A DNA stretch of 64,000 nucleotides from Pistricoccus aurantiacus (GTDB lineage: Bacteria; Pseudomonadota; Gammaproteobacteria; Pseudomonadales; Halomonadaceae). The stretch lies in NCBI RefSeq assembly GCF_042682565.1, contig NZ_JBHUIC010000001.1; one strand, 5' to 3'. Shown piece after piece: positions 34,380 through 44,338 of this stretch (position 1 is the stretch's first letter; every line of letters starts with the position of its first letter). The notes below the pieces were generated by a model. That model was not told where the DNA came from and made no database searches. It worked only from the letters and a program-made list of their open reading frames with translations. A program made the translations under genes and the position numbers.

Positions 34380-35870
34380 TTAGTGGCCACCCATCAGCTT
34401 TTCCACCGCTTCCGGTTTATCGTGAACCGCGAAACGATCGACGATGGTGGCGCTGGCTTCGTTGAGGCCGATCACCTCGACTTCCGTGCCTTCCCGGCGG
34501 AACTTGATCACCACCCGATCAAGGGCTTCCACCGCGGTGATGTCCCAGAAATGCGCCCGGGAAACGTCAATCACGACCCGCTGGATGCTTTCCTTGAAGT
34601 CGAAAGACTCGCCGAAGCGTTGGGCAGAGGCGAAGAATACCTGGCCTACCACCCGGTAATGACGACCCCGTCCTTCATCGAGACTTTCCGAGCCGATGTA
34701 CAGCACCCGACCCACCTTGTTGGCGAAGTTGATGGCGGCGATCAGCACGCCGACGAACACGCCAATGGCCAGGTTATGAGTCGCCACCACCACGGCGACC
34801 GTGGCGATCATGACCACGTTGGTGGACATCGGATGCTTCCCGAGATCGCGAATCGAGGCCCAGCTGAAGGTGCCGATGGAAACCATGATCATCACCGCCA
34901 CCAAGGCCGCCATGGGGATCCGTGACACCCAGTCCGAGAGAAATACCACCAGTATCAGCAGCACGACCCCGGCTACCAGGGCGGAAAGCCGGGTGCGTCC
35001 GCCGGATTTGATGTTGATCACCGACTGGCCGATCATCGCGCAGCCTGCCATGCCGCCGAGCAGGCCGGCGCCGATATTGGCGATGCCCTGGCCCTTGCAC
35101 TCGCGGTTCTTGTCGCTCCTGGTATCCGTCAGGTCGTCGATGATGGTGGCGGTCATCATGGATTCCAGCAGCCCCACCACGCTGAGCATCACCGCGTAGG
35201 GAAAGATGATCTTGAGGGTTTCCAGATTCAGCGGTACGTCCGGCCACAGGAAGACCGGCAGGGTATCCGGCAGTTCACCCATGTCTCCCACGGTGCGAAT
35301 CTCCATGCCGGTGAGCAGGTACACCGCGGTCAGCACCAGAATGCACACCAGCGGCGACGGCAGGGACTTGCCGATCACCGGCAGGAGCGGAAACAGATAG
35401 ATGATGCCGAGTCCGGCGGCGGTCATCGCATAGACGTGCCAGGTTACATTGGTCAACTCCGGAAGCTGGGCCATGAAGATCAGGATCGCCAGGGCATTGA
35501 CGAAACCGGTGACCACGGAGCGAGACACGAAACGCATCAGGTTGGCCAGGCGCAGATAGCCCGCGCCGATCTGCAGCACCCCGGTCAGCAGGGTGGCGGC
35601 GAACAGATACTCCAGCCCGTGTTCTCTCACCAAGGTGACCATGAGCAGCGCCATGGCCCCGGTGGCGGCGGAAATCATCCCCGGACGCCCGCCGGTGAAA
35701 GCGATGATCACCGCGATACAGAAGGAAGCGTAAAGTCCTACCTTGGGATCGACCCCGGCGATGATCGAGAAAGCGATGGCCTCGGGAATCAGCGCCAGGG
35801 CGACCACGATGCCGGACAGCACGTCACCCCTGATATTGGAAAACCAGTCCTGCTTGATTGATCGGATCAT
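34380..35870 (-). CDS. SulP family anion transporter with STAS domain
   Basis: This is an inner-membrane anion carrier or channel (sulfate, bicarbonate or carboxylate). The ATG at 35870, with GGGACC upstream, gives 496 residues. About 10-14 membrane segments are followed by a C-terminal STAS domain, whose phospho-switch-like helix reads DVSRAHFWDITAVEALD. The N-terminal GIVVALALIPEAIAFSIIAGVDPKVGLYASF signature of SulP is clear. Bicarbonate or sulfate specificity cannot be told from sequence. Confidence 0.92.
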   Translation of the reverse strand: MIRSIKQDWFSNIRGDVLSGIVVALALIPEAIAFSIIAGVDPKVGLYASFCIAVIIAFTGGRPGMISAATGAMALLMVTLVREHGLEYLFAATLLTGVLQIGAGYLRLANLMRFVSRSVVTGFVNALAILIFMAQLPELTNVTWHVYAMTAAGLGIIYLFPLLPVIGKSLPSPLVCILVLTAVYLLTGMEIRTVGDMGELPDTLPVFLWPDVPLNLETLKIIFPYAVMLSVVGLLESMMTATIIDDLTDTRSDKNRECKGQGIANIGAGLLGGMAGCAMIGQSVINIKSGGRTRLSALVAGVVLLILVVFLSDWVSRIPMAALVAVMIMVSIGTFSWASIRDLGKHPMSTNVVMIATVAVVVATHNLAIGVFVGVLIAAINFANKVGRVLYIGSESLDEGRGRHYRVVGQVFFASAQRFGESFDFKESIQRVVIDVSRAHFWDITAVEALDRVVIKFRREGTEVEVIGLNEASATIVDRFAVHDKPEAVEKLMGGH

Positions 35871-35987
35871 AAAAAGGTCCCGTCGAAAGCGCCTGTCGCG
35901 CCTTGAAAGCATGACACGACACACCGCGACGTCAGACGACGCCGGGAGAAGGCGTGAACAAGGGAATAAATGGGAGCGCGGAGTCTA

Positions 35988-36926
35988 TCAGTTAAGGGAG
36001 TGCATCGCCACGACTCGGCGTCGCTCCAGGTGTCGCTCGATCAACGCCTTGATCAGCAGGGTGCCGATCACCAGAGCGCCGCCGACAAAAGCCAGATTCG
36101 AGGGCCGCTCGTCGAGCAGCCACCAGACCCAGAGGGTGCCAACCACGGTTTCCAGCAGAAACAGCAGGCTGACTTCCGCGGCGGGAAGATAAAGCGGCCC
36201 GCGCTGAATCAAGGTAAAGCCGATGGGAATCAGGATCAGACACAGCAGAATCAAGTACTTGGCCTGATCTACATCCGGCAGCCCCCAGCCGCCGCTGGTA
36301 AGCCAAGGCGACAGCAGCGCCACCATCAACCCCGCCAGCACCAGCATCGGGCTCATGTCCACTCCCGGGCGGGTGCGGCAAAGGGTGAAATTGGCCGCCA
36401 GAGAAAGCGCTGCCAGCAAGGCGAAGCCGTTGCCGATCCAGGAACCCGCGCCGGCATCGTCGAAGACGATCAGTGAGGTACCGAAAAGACACAGACCGAT
36501 GGCGAGCCAGGTGCGCACAGGCAGGCGCTCATGCAGAAAGAAGCGCGACAGAAGCGCGGCGATCAAGGGCGCTCCGGCCAGGATCATCAGCACGTTGCCG
36601 CCCTTGGTGTAATGATTGCCCAGCACGAAGCCAAAATTGGATAGGGTAAATAGTCCTGCCACTCCCAACCCCACCAGGCCGCAACGACGAAAGACCGTCA
36701 GGGTCCGGCGGCCGCTGCGCAGCACCACGATGATGAAGAACCCCAGCGCCGTCAGAAGGCCCCGCCAGAACAGCATCTGGCTGTCCGGCAGGTCGATCAG
36801 CTTGATCAGCAGGGCATCCGGGGAAATGATCAAGGGCCCCGCCGCGGTAATCAGCAGGCCCTTCTGACGGCGAGACAGCGCTTTCGTTGTTTCGTTGGAT
36901 GACAAGGACAACCTCGACCGAACCAT
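35988..36926 (-). CDS. EamA family (DMT superfamily) transporter
   Basis: Its 312 residues have ten hydrophobic segments forming two EamA repeats. The first repeat contains FWRGLLTALGF and the ends show GGNVLMILAGAPLIAALLSRFFLHERLP and VSLLFLLETVVGTLWVWWLLDERP, both the usual helix-nine-type segments with a final ER/ERP turn. It is probably a metabolite exporter; the substrate is unknown. It lies 46 bases after the slipin gene on the same strand. Confidence 0.9.
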   Translation of the reverse strand: MVRSRLSLSSNETTKALSRRQKGLLITAAGPLIISPDALLIKLIDLPDSQMLFWRGLLTALGFFIIVVLRSGRRTLTVFRRCGLVGLGVAGLFTLSNFGFVLGNHYTKGGNVLMILAGAPLIAALLSRFFLHERLPVRTWLAIGLCLFGTSLIVFDDAGAGSWIGNGFALLAALSLAANFTLCRTRPGVDMSPMLVLAGLMVALLSPWLTSGGWGLPDVDQAKYLILLCLILIPIGFTLIQRGPLYLPAAEVSLLFLLETVVGTLWVWWLLDERPSNLAFVGGALVIGTLLIKALIERHLERRRVVAMHSLN

Positions 36927-36972
36927 GACGCCTCAAGACTGGCCGTTTCAGGCCGGCAAGGCAAGCGATGGA

Positions 36973-37758
36973 CTAACTGTCGCCGGGCGGCTTGGTCTGC
37001 CGTGTATTCTTGAGATCGCTCATGTGACGGAAGGCGTCCATCAGATCCAGAGGCAAGGGAAAGACAATGGTGGAGGCGTTCTTGTTGCTCATGTCGCTCA
37101 TGGTCTGCAGGTAACGCAGCTGCAGCGCCGCCGGGTTGGCGGACATGACGTTGGCCGCCTGCACCAGTTTTTCCGAGGCCTGCAGCTCCCCTTCCGCGTG
37201 AATGACCTTGGCCCGGCGCTCACGCTCCGCTTCCGCCTGGCGGGCTATGGCGCGAATCATGCTCTCGTCGAGGTCCACGTGCTTGATCTCCACGTTGGCC
37301 ACCTTGATGCCCCATTCTTCGGACTGGCTGTCGATGATTTCCTGGATATCGTCGTTGAGCTTGTCCCGCTCGGAAAGCATCTCGTCCAGATCGTGCTTGC
37401 CCAGCACGGAGCGCAGCGTGGTCTGAGCCAGTTGGCTGGTGGCAATCACATAATGTTCCACCTGAATGATCGCCTTCTCCGGATCCACCACGCGAAAGTA
37501 CAGCACCGCGTTAACCTTGACGGTGACGTTGTCTCGGGAGATCACGTCCTGCTCCGGCACATCCATGGTGATCACCCGCAGATCCACCACCTGCATCTTC
37601 TGCACGAAAGGAATGATAAGGATCAGGCCCGGCCCCTTGACGCTCTGAAAGCGCCCCAGGAAGAACACCACCCCGCGTTTATATTCCGGCAGGATGCGTA
37701 TCGAGGCCGCCAATAGCAGCAGAACCAATACGACAGGCACGAGATAGGAAAGCATCAT
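36973..37758 (-). CDS. Slipin (stomatin/SPFH family) membrane protein
   Basis: This 261-residue protein has an N-terminal membrane hairpin or anchor (residues ~2-22), an SPFH domain and a C-terminal coiled coil (ARQAEAERERRAKVIHAEGELQASEKL). Slipins scaffold membrane microdomains and are cleaved by their NfeD partner protease. The nfeD-type gene is 23 bases upstream, the classical slipin-NfeD pair. Confidence 0.93.
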   Translation of the reverse strand: MMLSYLVPVVLVLLLLAASIRILPEYKRGVVFFLGRFQSVKGPGLILIIPFVQKMQVVDLRVITMDVPEQDVISRDNVTVKVNAVLYFRVVDPEKAIIQVEHYVIATSQLAQTTLRSVLGKHDLDEMLSERDKLNDDIQEIIDSQSEEWGIKVANVEIKHVDLDESMIRAIARQAEAERERRAKVIHAEGELQASEKLVQAANVMSANPAALQLRYLQTMSDMSNKNASTIVFPLPLDLMDAFRHMSDLKNTRQTKPPGDS

Positions 37759-37781
37759 CGAATTTCTCCTCGAGGATAATA

Positions 37782-39272
37782 TTATCGTCTGACTTCGAAT
37801 TCACGCTGCTTGCGGCGGCGTCGCAGCTCGCTGGGTTCCAGAGGTTCCACCTCGACGGTCAAGCCATCGATGGCGGTCACTCTCACCGCCTGACCCTCGC
37901 GCACGGGTTGCGACGTTCGGGCCCGCCAGCGCTCGCCCCGCAGGCGTACATGGCCGCTGGACTCGAAATCCTCCAGTGCCCAGGCCTGGGAGTCCAGAAG
38001 TTCTTCCTGGCCGGTTCGCGAAGGCTTTTTATGCAGGCCGACGAAACGCACCACGACCCACAGCATCAACGCCGCTGCCACCAGGGCCACGCCGGCGATC
38101 AGCGGTAAAGAGATACTCAAGTTGTCCGCGTCCATTAGAATCACCGATCCGATCACGAAAGCGACGATGCCGCCGATGCCCAGGATGCCGAAACTCGGCA
38201 TGAGCGCCTCGCCGACGATCAACCCGAGCCCCGCCAGAATGAGCGCAAGCCCCGCATAGTTGATCGGCAGCACTTGAAACGCGAAGAGCGCCAGCAGCAG
38301 ACAGATCAAACCGATGGTACCCGGCACCAGGCTACCCGGGTTGGCCAGCTCGAAGATCAGTCCGTAGAAGCCGATGATCATCAGAAAATAGGCGACGTTG
38401 GGATCGGTGATGATGGCCAGCAGTTCGGTACGCCAGTCCGGATCGAATCGTTCGACGGTCAGGTTAGCGGTGTCGAGAGTTCGAGTGCCGCTTGCCATCA
38501 CCACTTCCATGCCGTCTATCTCGACGAAGAGACTGTCGAGGTCGCCGGCGATCACGTCGATTACATTCTTTTCCAAGGCTTCCTGAGCGGTCAGGGTGCG
38601 ACCTTCCCGCACTGCCAGTTCCGCCCAGTCCGCGTTGCGATCATGCCGATTGGCCAGACCGCGGATATAGGCCACCGCGTCCTCCAGCACCTTGCGTTCC
38701 ATGGCGGTCTCGCCACGACGCTTGTCGTCGGCCTCTTCGCTTGTCTTCTGTTCATCGCCACCTTCGGCGGTTTCGTTTTCGCTAGTTTCATCGTCGTCTT
38801 GTTTGGCTGCATCCGCTTCTTCCGAGCTTTCCTCCTGCTGCGGCGCCTTGTCTTGATTATCGTCCCCACCACCAGGAAAACCACCGCCCCCTAGCTGCAC
38901 CGGGGTCGCCGCGCCGAGGTGGGTCGAGGGGGCCATGGCGGCGATATGGCTGGCATAGAGAAGATAGGTGCCGGCACTGGCGGCCCGGGAGCCGCCGGGG
39001 TAAACGTAGAAGGCCACCGGCACTTCCGATCCTAGTATGGCGCCGATCATGTCGCGCATGGAGGCATCAAGCCCGCCGGGGGTATCCAGCTCCACGACGA
39101 CGAGTTCCGCATCGCTTTCTTTCGCCATTGCCAGGCCACGCTGGAAATAATCGCTGGTGGCCGGGCCGATCGCCCCGTCGATGGTCATCACGACCGCAGG
39201 GCGAGATGCGTCCTGGGCGCTGGCGATCAACGCGAGCATCAGACCGGCCAGTAGACACAGCAGCCAAGGCAT
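37782..39272 (-). CDS. NfeD family membrane serine protease (slipin partner)
   Basis: This is a ClpP-class periplasmic protease fused to membrane spans and a C-terminal OB (NfeD) domain. The ATG at 39272 begins the signal segment MPWLLCLLAGLMLALIASA; it has a poor ribosome binding site, and a TTG further upstream (39350) is possible. The catalytic Ser lies in YPGGSRAASAGTYLLYASH. Between the protease motifs and the rest lies a ~60-residue insert almost wholly of Asp, Glu, Gln, Ser and Lys, a halophile-style acidic loop. Four or five membrane helices precede the OB domain. Confidence 0.88.
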   Translation of the reverse strand: MPWLLCLLAGLMLALIASAQDASRPAVVMTIDGAIGPATSDYFQRGLAMAKESDAELVVVELDTPGGLDASMRDMIGAILGSEVPVAFYVYPGGSRAASAGTYLLYASHIAAMAPSTHLGAATPVQLGGGGFPGGGDDNQDKAPQQEESSEEADAAKQDDDETSENETAEGGDEQKTSEEADDKRRGETAMERKVLEDAVAYIRGLANRHDRNADWAELAVREGRTLTAQEALEKNVIDVIAGDLDSLFVEIDGMEVVMASGTRTLDTANLTVERFDPDWRTELLAIITDPNVAYFLMIIGFYGLIFELANPGSLVPGTIGLICLLLALFAFQVLPINYAGLALILAGLGLIVGEALMPSFGILGIGGIVAFVIGSVILMDADNLSISLPLIAGVALVAAALMLWVVVRFVGLHKKPSRTGQEELLDSQAWALEDFESSGHVRLRGERWRARTSQPVREGQAVRVTAIDGLTVEVEPLEPSELRRRRKQREFEVRR

Positions 39273-39425
39273 AAAGCGTTTCGAGGATGGAATACGACAG
39301 GGACTCGACACTATAGTCTCGCTTTCAAGCCGTTTGTTGTATGACCGCAAGACCAGCCAAATGTTGTACGCTATCGATGGAGTGTACTATCCATGCATAA
39401 GCCCAATATCCGCCCATGATGTTAT

Positions 39426-41090
39426 CTACTCATCTCCGATACCCGTGGCTTCCGATAACGTCTCGACCGGTGACGACAAGGCGTTTTCCAAGGCTTCTTC
39501 GATAGCGTCGTCCATTACCTTGCCGATTTCCACCGCCGAAGGATTGTCCAGCGGCAACGTCATGGGCACATCGAGCTCGATTACCCCATCGTCACTTTGC
39601 AGTATGTCGATCAGGGTACGCATCGGCAGGCCGCCTGCGGAATCCTCGACCTTTTCCCCCAGCTCGATACGCCGCAGTTCCACATGGTTTTCCGTGATCA
39701 GACGCCCTTTTTCAATACGATGGTCAAGCTGTAGCGTCATTTGGCCCTGGTCGATGGCGTAACCGCCAAAACGCCGCACGTAGGGAGAAAACGTCGCCAG
39801 ATTCAGCTGTTCGAAATGCATCTGCAGATCGCCCTCGACGGCTTCCCCCAGCGGATCGAAGCTGCCTTGTATTCGCAGCGGACTATTCTCGGCGACTCGC
39901 CCCTGAAGATCGATCCGGCTTTCATCTGAACCATCGGAATCGAGATTTTTCCAGGCTCCGCCTAGCTGGGAGAATTCGAGATCGAACGGCTGGGAAAGAT
40001 GACGGTCCGCGAACACCAGACTGCCGTCATTCAGGCCGATTTCGTCAATGGAATAACTGAGCCCCGCGCCTTGAGAACCGTTTTTTTGCTGCGGTGGCCG
40101 CCAGGCATCGAGATTGGTCTTGAGGTCTTTATCGATGATGACTTCCGTCCAGGGGGCATCCAAAGCGATATGCTGGACCTCCAGGGTTTTCGCGTCGCTA
40201 TCGAAATTCAGGCCGGCGATGTCAAGCTGCGTGACCTTGGCCAAAGGCTGCTGCTTGTCCGGATAGGAAAGCACCGCATCGGTAATATTGCCCTCGCCCC
40301 GTACTTGAGTAGCGCCATCGCCGGCACGCCCGGCCTTCAGATTGAGTTCCGCTGCCAGCGTCCCTTTGGTCATCCTGGCCTGCATTACACTATTAAAGTA
40401 GCCGGATAGGGTGGTCAGCGGCACCTGGTCGATAGTGAAGTCGAGGTTCAGCGTCCAGGGAGCAAAGCCCATCTCACCCTGACCGCTCAAGGTGCCGCCG
40501 TTCCAATCCGCCCGACCTTCCAGCGTAAAGGGCTGATCGTTGGTGTTATCGTAGTTCTTGGCGCTCATCCGGATCGCGCTCAAGGTGAGCGTGACCGGAT
40601 CTGGAAGGCGCCGATTCACCAGATCGAGTTCACCTTGGTGAACCTCGATACGCGCGATACGAATCGGCGTCTTGCCTTGGGAAGTATCCTCGTCGCCGGC
40701 AAATAGCCGTACCAGGTTCCAGTTGCCATCTTGCCGACGAATCAACCGCAGGCGCGGTTCTTTCAGCATCAGGGAATCCAGCCACCAGCCGGATTCCCAC
40801 AGCGAGCGCCATTGCAGCCTGGCGATAACCGTTTCACTGGTCAGCACCGGCTGGTCTTTCTCACCGGCGATACGCAGTTGATCGAGAGTGACCTGGGCAT
40901 CGAAGGGATCGATCGATACCTGCTTGATGGTCACCTCACGTCCAGTAAGGGAAGAGAAGGTTTCCACCAGACGCTTTTCGATGAAGTAAGGCAGCAGCCA
41001 CAGCCAGGTGACTGTTATCAGTAGTGCCAAAATGACAAGAATGCCCAGGGCAATAAACCAGCCCTTGGCTGAATGAGATTTCGCTGTCAT
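39426..41090 (-). CDS. AsmA/DUF748 family envelope protein
   Basis: This 554-residue protein has one N-terminal membrane anchor (GWFIALGILVILALLITV) and a long periplasmic part rich in beta strands. The segments FEKRLV-like, GREVTIKQVSIDPFDAQVTLDQLRI and the ISPYVRR-like FSPYVRRFGGYAIDQG are typical of DUF748 proteins, relatives of AsmA and bridge-like lipid-transfer proteins. Its precise role is unknown. The ATG at 41090 (AGGG upstream) is chosen over a TTG nine codons earlier. Confidence 0.82.
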   Translation of the reverse strand: MTAKSHSAKGWFIALGILVILALLITVTWLWLLPYFIEKRLVETFSSLTGREVTIKQVSIDPFDAQVTLDQLRIAGEKDQPVLTSETVIARLQWRSLWESGWWLDSLMLKEPRLRLIRRQDGNWNLVRLFAGDEDTSQGKTPIRIARIEVHQGELDLVNRRLPDPVTLTLSAIRMSAKNYDNTNDQPFTLEGRADWNGGTLSGQGEMGFAPWTLNLDFTIDQVPLTTLSGYFNSVMQARMTKGTLAAELNLKAGRAGDGATQVRGEGNITDAVLSYPDKQQPLAKVTQLDIAGLNFDSDAKTLEVQHIALDAPWTEVIIDKDLKTNLDAWRPPQQKNGSQGAGLSYSIDEIGLNDGSLVFADRHLSQPFDLEFSQLGGAWKNLDSDGSDESRIDLQGRVAENSPLRIQGSFDPLGEAVEGDLQMHFEQLNLATFSPYVRRFGGYAIDQGQMTLQLDHRIEKGRLITENHVELRRIELGEKVEDSAGGLPMRTLIDILQSDDGVIELDVPMTLPLDNPSAVEIGKVMDDAIEEALENALSSPVETLSEATGIGDE

Positions 41091-41414
41091 GGCGTGATGC
41101 CCTGCATGAGAGATCAATCCTCAGCTTGGCAGCCGGACCGTCCTCTCGCCGCATGACATACCACAACAGCGAACATGAGTTATTTCAACGGACGAGACGA
41201 TGGATCCCTAGCCAGCACGTCCGCGCGAGTCACGCCCTACCTGCCATGCCGAACTGTCGAGACGTATTGCTGCCTTATATCGGATACCCAAGTTAGGATT
41301 GCAAACAGTCTGCGATCAAAAGCGTGACTCACTCGAACAACAAGCGCAGGCAACATGAACGAAACGACTTCCCTGACCGATAAAAACCTTGATAAAACAT
41401 AAGGAAAACCGCCC
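41091..41414. other. Divergent intergenic region
   Basis: These 324 bases lie between the DUF748 gene and the ABC importer operon. I see no open frame worth naming, no riboswitch core (in particular no thiamine-type signature for the importer) and no clear operator. Both promoters should lie here. Confidence 0.6.
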
Positions 41415-42626
41415 ATGCTACGACCGTCCCATTTCAAGGCATTGGCTCTGATACTCGCGATGATCCCGCTAGGAGTTCAGGCACTGCAGCTCGACGACTG
41501 GGAAGCCATCGAGCGCGAAGCTCGGGGCCAGACGGTTTATTGGAACGCCTGGGGCGGTGATACCCGCACCAACGCTTATATCGACTGGGCGGCGAAGCGT
41601 CTGGCGCAGGAGCAGAATATTGAACTGGTGCACGTCAAGCTCAATGACACCGCCTCTGCGGTTTCTCGGGTGCTCGCGGAAAAAGCTGCCGGCAACGATG
41701 CCGAAGGCAGCATCGACCTGATCTGGATCAACGGCGAGAACTTCGCCGCCATGAAGGAAAACGCCCTGCTTTTCGGCCCCTTTACCCAGGCGCTGCCCAA
41801 CTTTGCCCTGACCAACCCGGAAGCACACCCGGAGATACGCGAGGACTTCACCGTGCCGGTGGAAGGCTTGGAAGCGCCCTGGGGCAAGGCGCAGCTCACC
41901 TTCTATTACGATAGCGCTCGAGTAGACGCACCGCCCCGCAACATGCAGGAGCTCTTGAGCTGGACGAAAGCACACCCAGGGCGTTTTACCTACCCGCTGA
42001 TACCGGATTTTACCGGCAGCAGCTTTCTCAAGCAGGCGCTGCTGGCGCTATCTGAAGACACCGTGCCTCTCTACCAGCCCGTGGAAGATGCCGACTTCGC
42101 TGCCGTTACCGCTCCCTTGTGGGACTATCTGGACGATCTGCATCCTTATCTCTGGCGTGAAGGACGCCACTTTCCCGCTAGTGGATCGGAGCTGCGCCGT
42201 CTGATGGGGGACGGCGAACTCAGCCTGGCGTTCACCTTCAATCCCTCCGCCCCGGCGGCGGCGGTGGTGAATTTCGAGCTGCCCCCCGGCACCCGCAGCT
42301 ATGTGTTGGAGGGCGGCACCTTGGGCAACGTGCATTTCCTGGCGATTCCCTTCAATGCGGAACACAAGGCCGGCGCCCTGGTGACCGTGAACTTCCTGCT
42401 TTCACCGGAAGCCCAAGCCCGCAAGCAGGATCTTCAGGTATGGGGAGATCCTAGCGTACTCGACATGACCGCCCTCGATTCCGCCCAGCGAGACGCCTTC
42501 CGCGATGATCACGAAAATCCTGCCGCCCTGGAGCCGCAAGCCCTGGCGACTACCCTGGCGGAGCCGCACCCCAGCTGGATGGCGCGCCTCGAGCAGGCCT
42601 GGCAAGCCCGCTACGGCAACCGCTGA
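41415..42626 (+). CDS. ynjB: ABC importer substrate-binding protein, YnjB-like
   Basis: This periplasmic solute-binding protein has 403 residues with a signal peptide (residues ~1-22, ending GVQA). Motifs YWNAWGGDTRTNAYIDWAA, DLIWINGENFAAMK and GAQL-like GKAQLTFYYDSARV match the E. coli YnjB family. The ligand is unproven; relatives bind small organic cations, phosphonates or thiamine-like compounds, but assignment here would be a guess. AAGGAAAACCGCCC precedes the start. The permease gene follows after 22 bases. Confidence 0.88.
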   Translation: MLRPSHFKALALILAMIPLGVQALQLDDWEAIEREARGQTVYWNAWGGDTRTNAYIDWAAKRLAQEQNIELVHVKLNDTASAVSRVLAEKAAGNDAEGSIDLIWINGENFAAMKENALLFGPFTQALPNFALTNPEAHPEIREDFTVPVEGLEAPWGKAQLTFYYDSARVDAPPRNMQELLSWTKAHPGRFTYPLIPDFTGSSFLKQALLALSEDTVPLYQPVEDADFAAVTAPLWDYLDDLHPYLWREGRHFPASGSELRRLMGDGELSLAFTFNPSAPAAAVVNFELPPGTRSYVLEGGTLGNVHFLAIPFNAEHKAGALVTVNFLLSPEAQARKQDLQVWGDPSVLDMTALDSAQRDAFRDDHENPAALEPQALATTLAEPHPSWMARLEQAWQARYGNR

Positions 42627-42648
42627 GCCAGCGAAAGGATTCGCCAGC

Positions 42649-44328
42649 ATGATCCGCTGGGTTCCCTGGCTGACCATCGCCTTATTGATCCTGCCTATCG
42701 CCGGCGGGCTGGCCGGGGTCATCGCACCGGCCTTTGGCTGGCTGCCGGCGCTAGGGGGTAATGCGCTTGGCCTCGCTCACTGGCAGGCGCTGCTCGCCAT
42801 GCCCGGCCTGGTGACAATGATTCGCCTGAGCTTGATTACCGGGCTTGCCAGCGCGCTGGTGGCGTTTGTCATTGTCACACTATTTATGGGCGCTTTCCTG
42901 CACACTCGCTGGTTCGAGCGAGTGCGACGGCTGCTCTCGCCGCTGCTGGCAGTGCCTCATGCGGCGGCAGCCATTGGCCTGGCCTTTCTGCTGGCGCCCT
43001 CCGGGCTCGGCAGTCGCCTGGTGTCTCCCTGGCCGAGCGGCTGGGAGTATCCGCCGGATTATCTCTTTCCCGGCGATGAACGGGGACTCGCTCTGATCGC
43101 TGGGCTGGTGATCAAGGAAGTTCCCTTCCTGCTGCTGATGAGCCTGGCGGCGCTACCCCAGTGCCAGGCGCGGGAGCGTCTCGCTCTGGCCCGATCCCTG
43201 GGCTACGCGCCCCTGGCGGCCTTCTTCAAGGCGGTGCTGCCGGGGCTCTACCCGCTGATTCGTCTGCCGATCTACGCGGTGATCGCCTTCGCCAGCGCCA
43301 ATGTGGACGTGGCGCTGATCCTCGGCCCCTCCACTCCGCCGACCCTGGCAGTAGCGGTAGTGCGCTGGCTAGGGGATCCGGATCTGGCCATGCGCCTCAT
43401 GTCCTCCGCGGCGGCGCTCTTGCAGCTCGGCGTGACGCTGTCGGCGCTGGGTCTCTGGTGGCTGGGAGAAAGCCTTGTTCGCCGTCTGAGTCGCGGCCTG
43501 CTGGTCGACGGCAGACGTCAGCTCGCGGAAGGCTCCCTGGCGACCCTCGGCGGCGCCCTTACCGGCTTGACGATTCTACTTCTACTGGCGAGCCTGATTG
43601 GCCTGATGCTATGGTCCCTGGCCGCCTACTGGCCCTTTCCCCAGGTCTGGCCCCGGTCGCTTACCGCCCTCAACTGGTGGCGCGCCCTGCCCGGCGCCTG
43701 GCACGTCCTGCTCGATTCCGCCTTGATCGCTTTCGCGGCCACCTTCGTTTCACTGGTGCTGGTGCTGGGCTGCCTGGAGGCGGAAACCCAGCACCGAATC
43801 CCGATGCGTCCCTGGGCCCAGGTAGTGCTTTACCTGCCGCTGCTGGTACCACCGGTAGCCTTTCTGTTCGGCCTGGTTCAGCTGCAGGTGCAATTGGGTA
43901 TCGATGCGGCGCTCCCCGCGGTCATCTTCGGCCATATGCTTTTCGTGCTGCCCTATGTCTTTCTGTCTCTAGCGGAAAGCTATCGACGACTCGACCCGCG
44001 CTGGGGCCAGGTGGCCGCCAGCCTGGGTCGGGGGTCGGCAGTGATTTTCTGGCGCGTGCGCCTGCCAATGCTGACGGTGCCGATCATGATCGCCAGCGCC
44101 GTAGGGATGGCGGTGAGTATCGGGCAATACCTGCCGACCCTGCTGCTCGGCGCCGGGCGGGTCACGACTCTGACCCTGGAGGCGGTAAGCCTGGCCAGCG
44201 GCGGCGATAGACGCATCGCCGCGGTCTATGCGCTACTGCAACTGTTGCTGCCGGCCTTGGGCTTCGCCTTGGCTCTCGGTCTACCGCGATTGTTGCTGCA
44301 CCGACGCCAGGGCCTGCTGAACCCTTGA
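42649..44328 (+). CDS. ynjC: ABC importer permease, fused double-length, YnjC-like
   Basis: This inner-membrane permease has 559 residues and about 12 helices in two homologous halves, each with an EAA-like loop (CQARERLALARSLGYAPLAAFFKAVLPGLYPLIRLP in the first, RRLDPRWGQVAASLGRGSAVIFWRVRLPML in the second). The ATG at 42649 follows AAAGGA; the open frame extends upstream into ynjB but without similarity. It forms the channel with two copies of the ATPase. Confidence 0.9.
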   Translation: MIRWVPWLTIALLILPIAGGLAGVIAPAFGWLPALGGNALGLAHWQALLAMPGLVTMIRLSLITGLASALVAFVIVTLFMGAFLHTRWFERVRRLLSPLLAVPHAAAAIGLAFLLAPSGLGSRLVSPWPSGWEYPPDYLFPGDERGLALIAGLVIKEVPFLLLMSLAALPQCQARERLALARSLGYAPLAAFFKAVLPGLYPLIRLPIYAVIAFASANVDVALILGPSTPPTLAVAVVRWLGDPDLAMRLMSSAAALLQLGVTLSALGLWWLGESLVRRLSRGLLVDGRRQLAEGSLATLGGALTGLTILLLLASLIGLMLWSLAAYWPFPQVWPRSLTALNWWRALPGAWHVLLDSALIAFAATFVSLVLVLGCLEAETQHRIPMRPWAQVVLYLPLLVPPVAFLFGLVQLQVQLGIDAALPAVIFGHMLFVLPYVFLSLAESYRRLDPRWGQVAASLGRGSAVIFWRVRLPMLTVPIMIASAVGMAVSIGQYLPTLLLGAGRVTTLTLEAVSLASGGDRRIAAVYALLQLLLPALGFALALGLPRLLLHRRQGLLNP

Positions 44329-44338
44329 GATAAATGCC

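Noticed and set aside
41091..41414. Possible thiamine riboswitch ahead of the YnjBCD importer
   Set aside because: I looked for the conserved CUGAGA and ACCUGAUC-type cores and did not find them.
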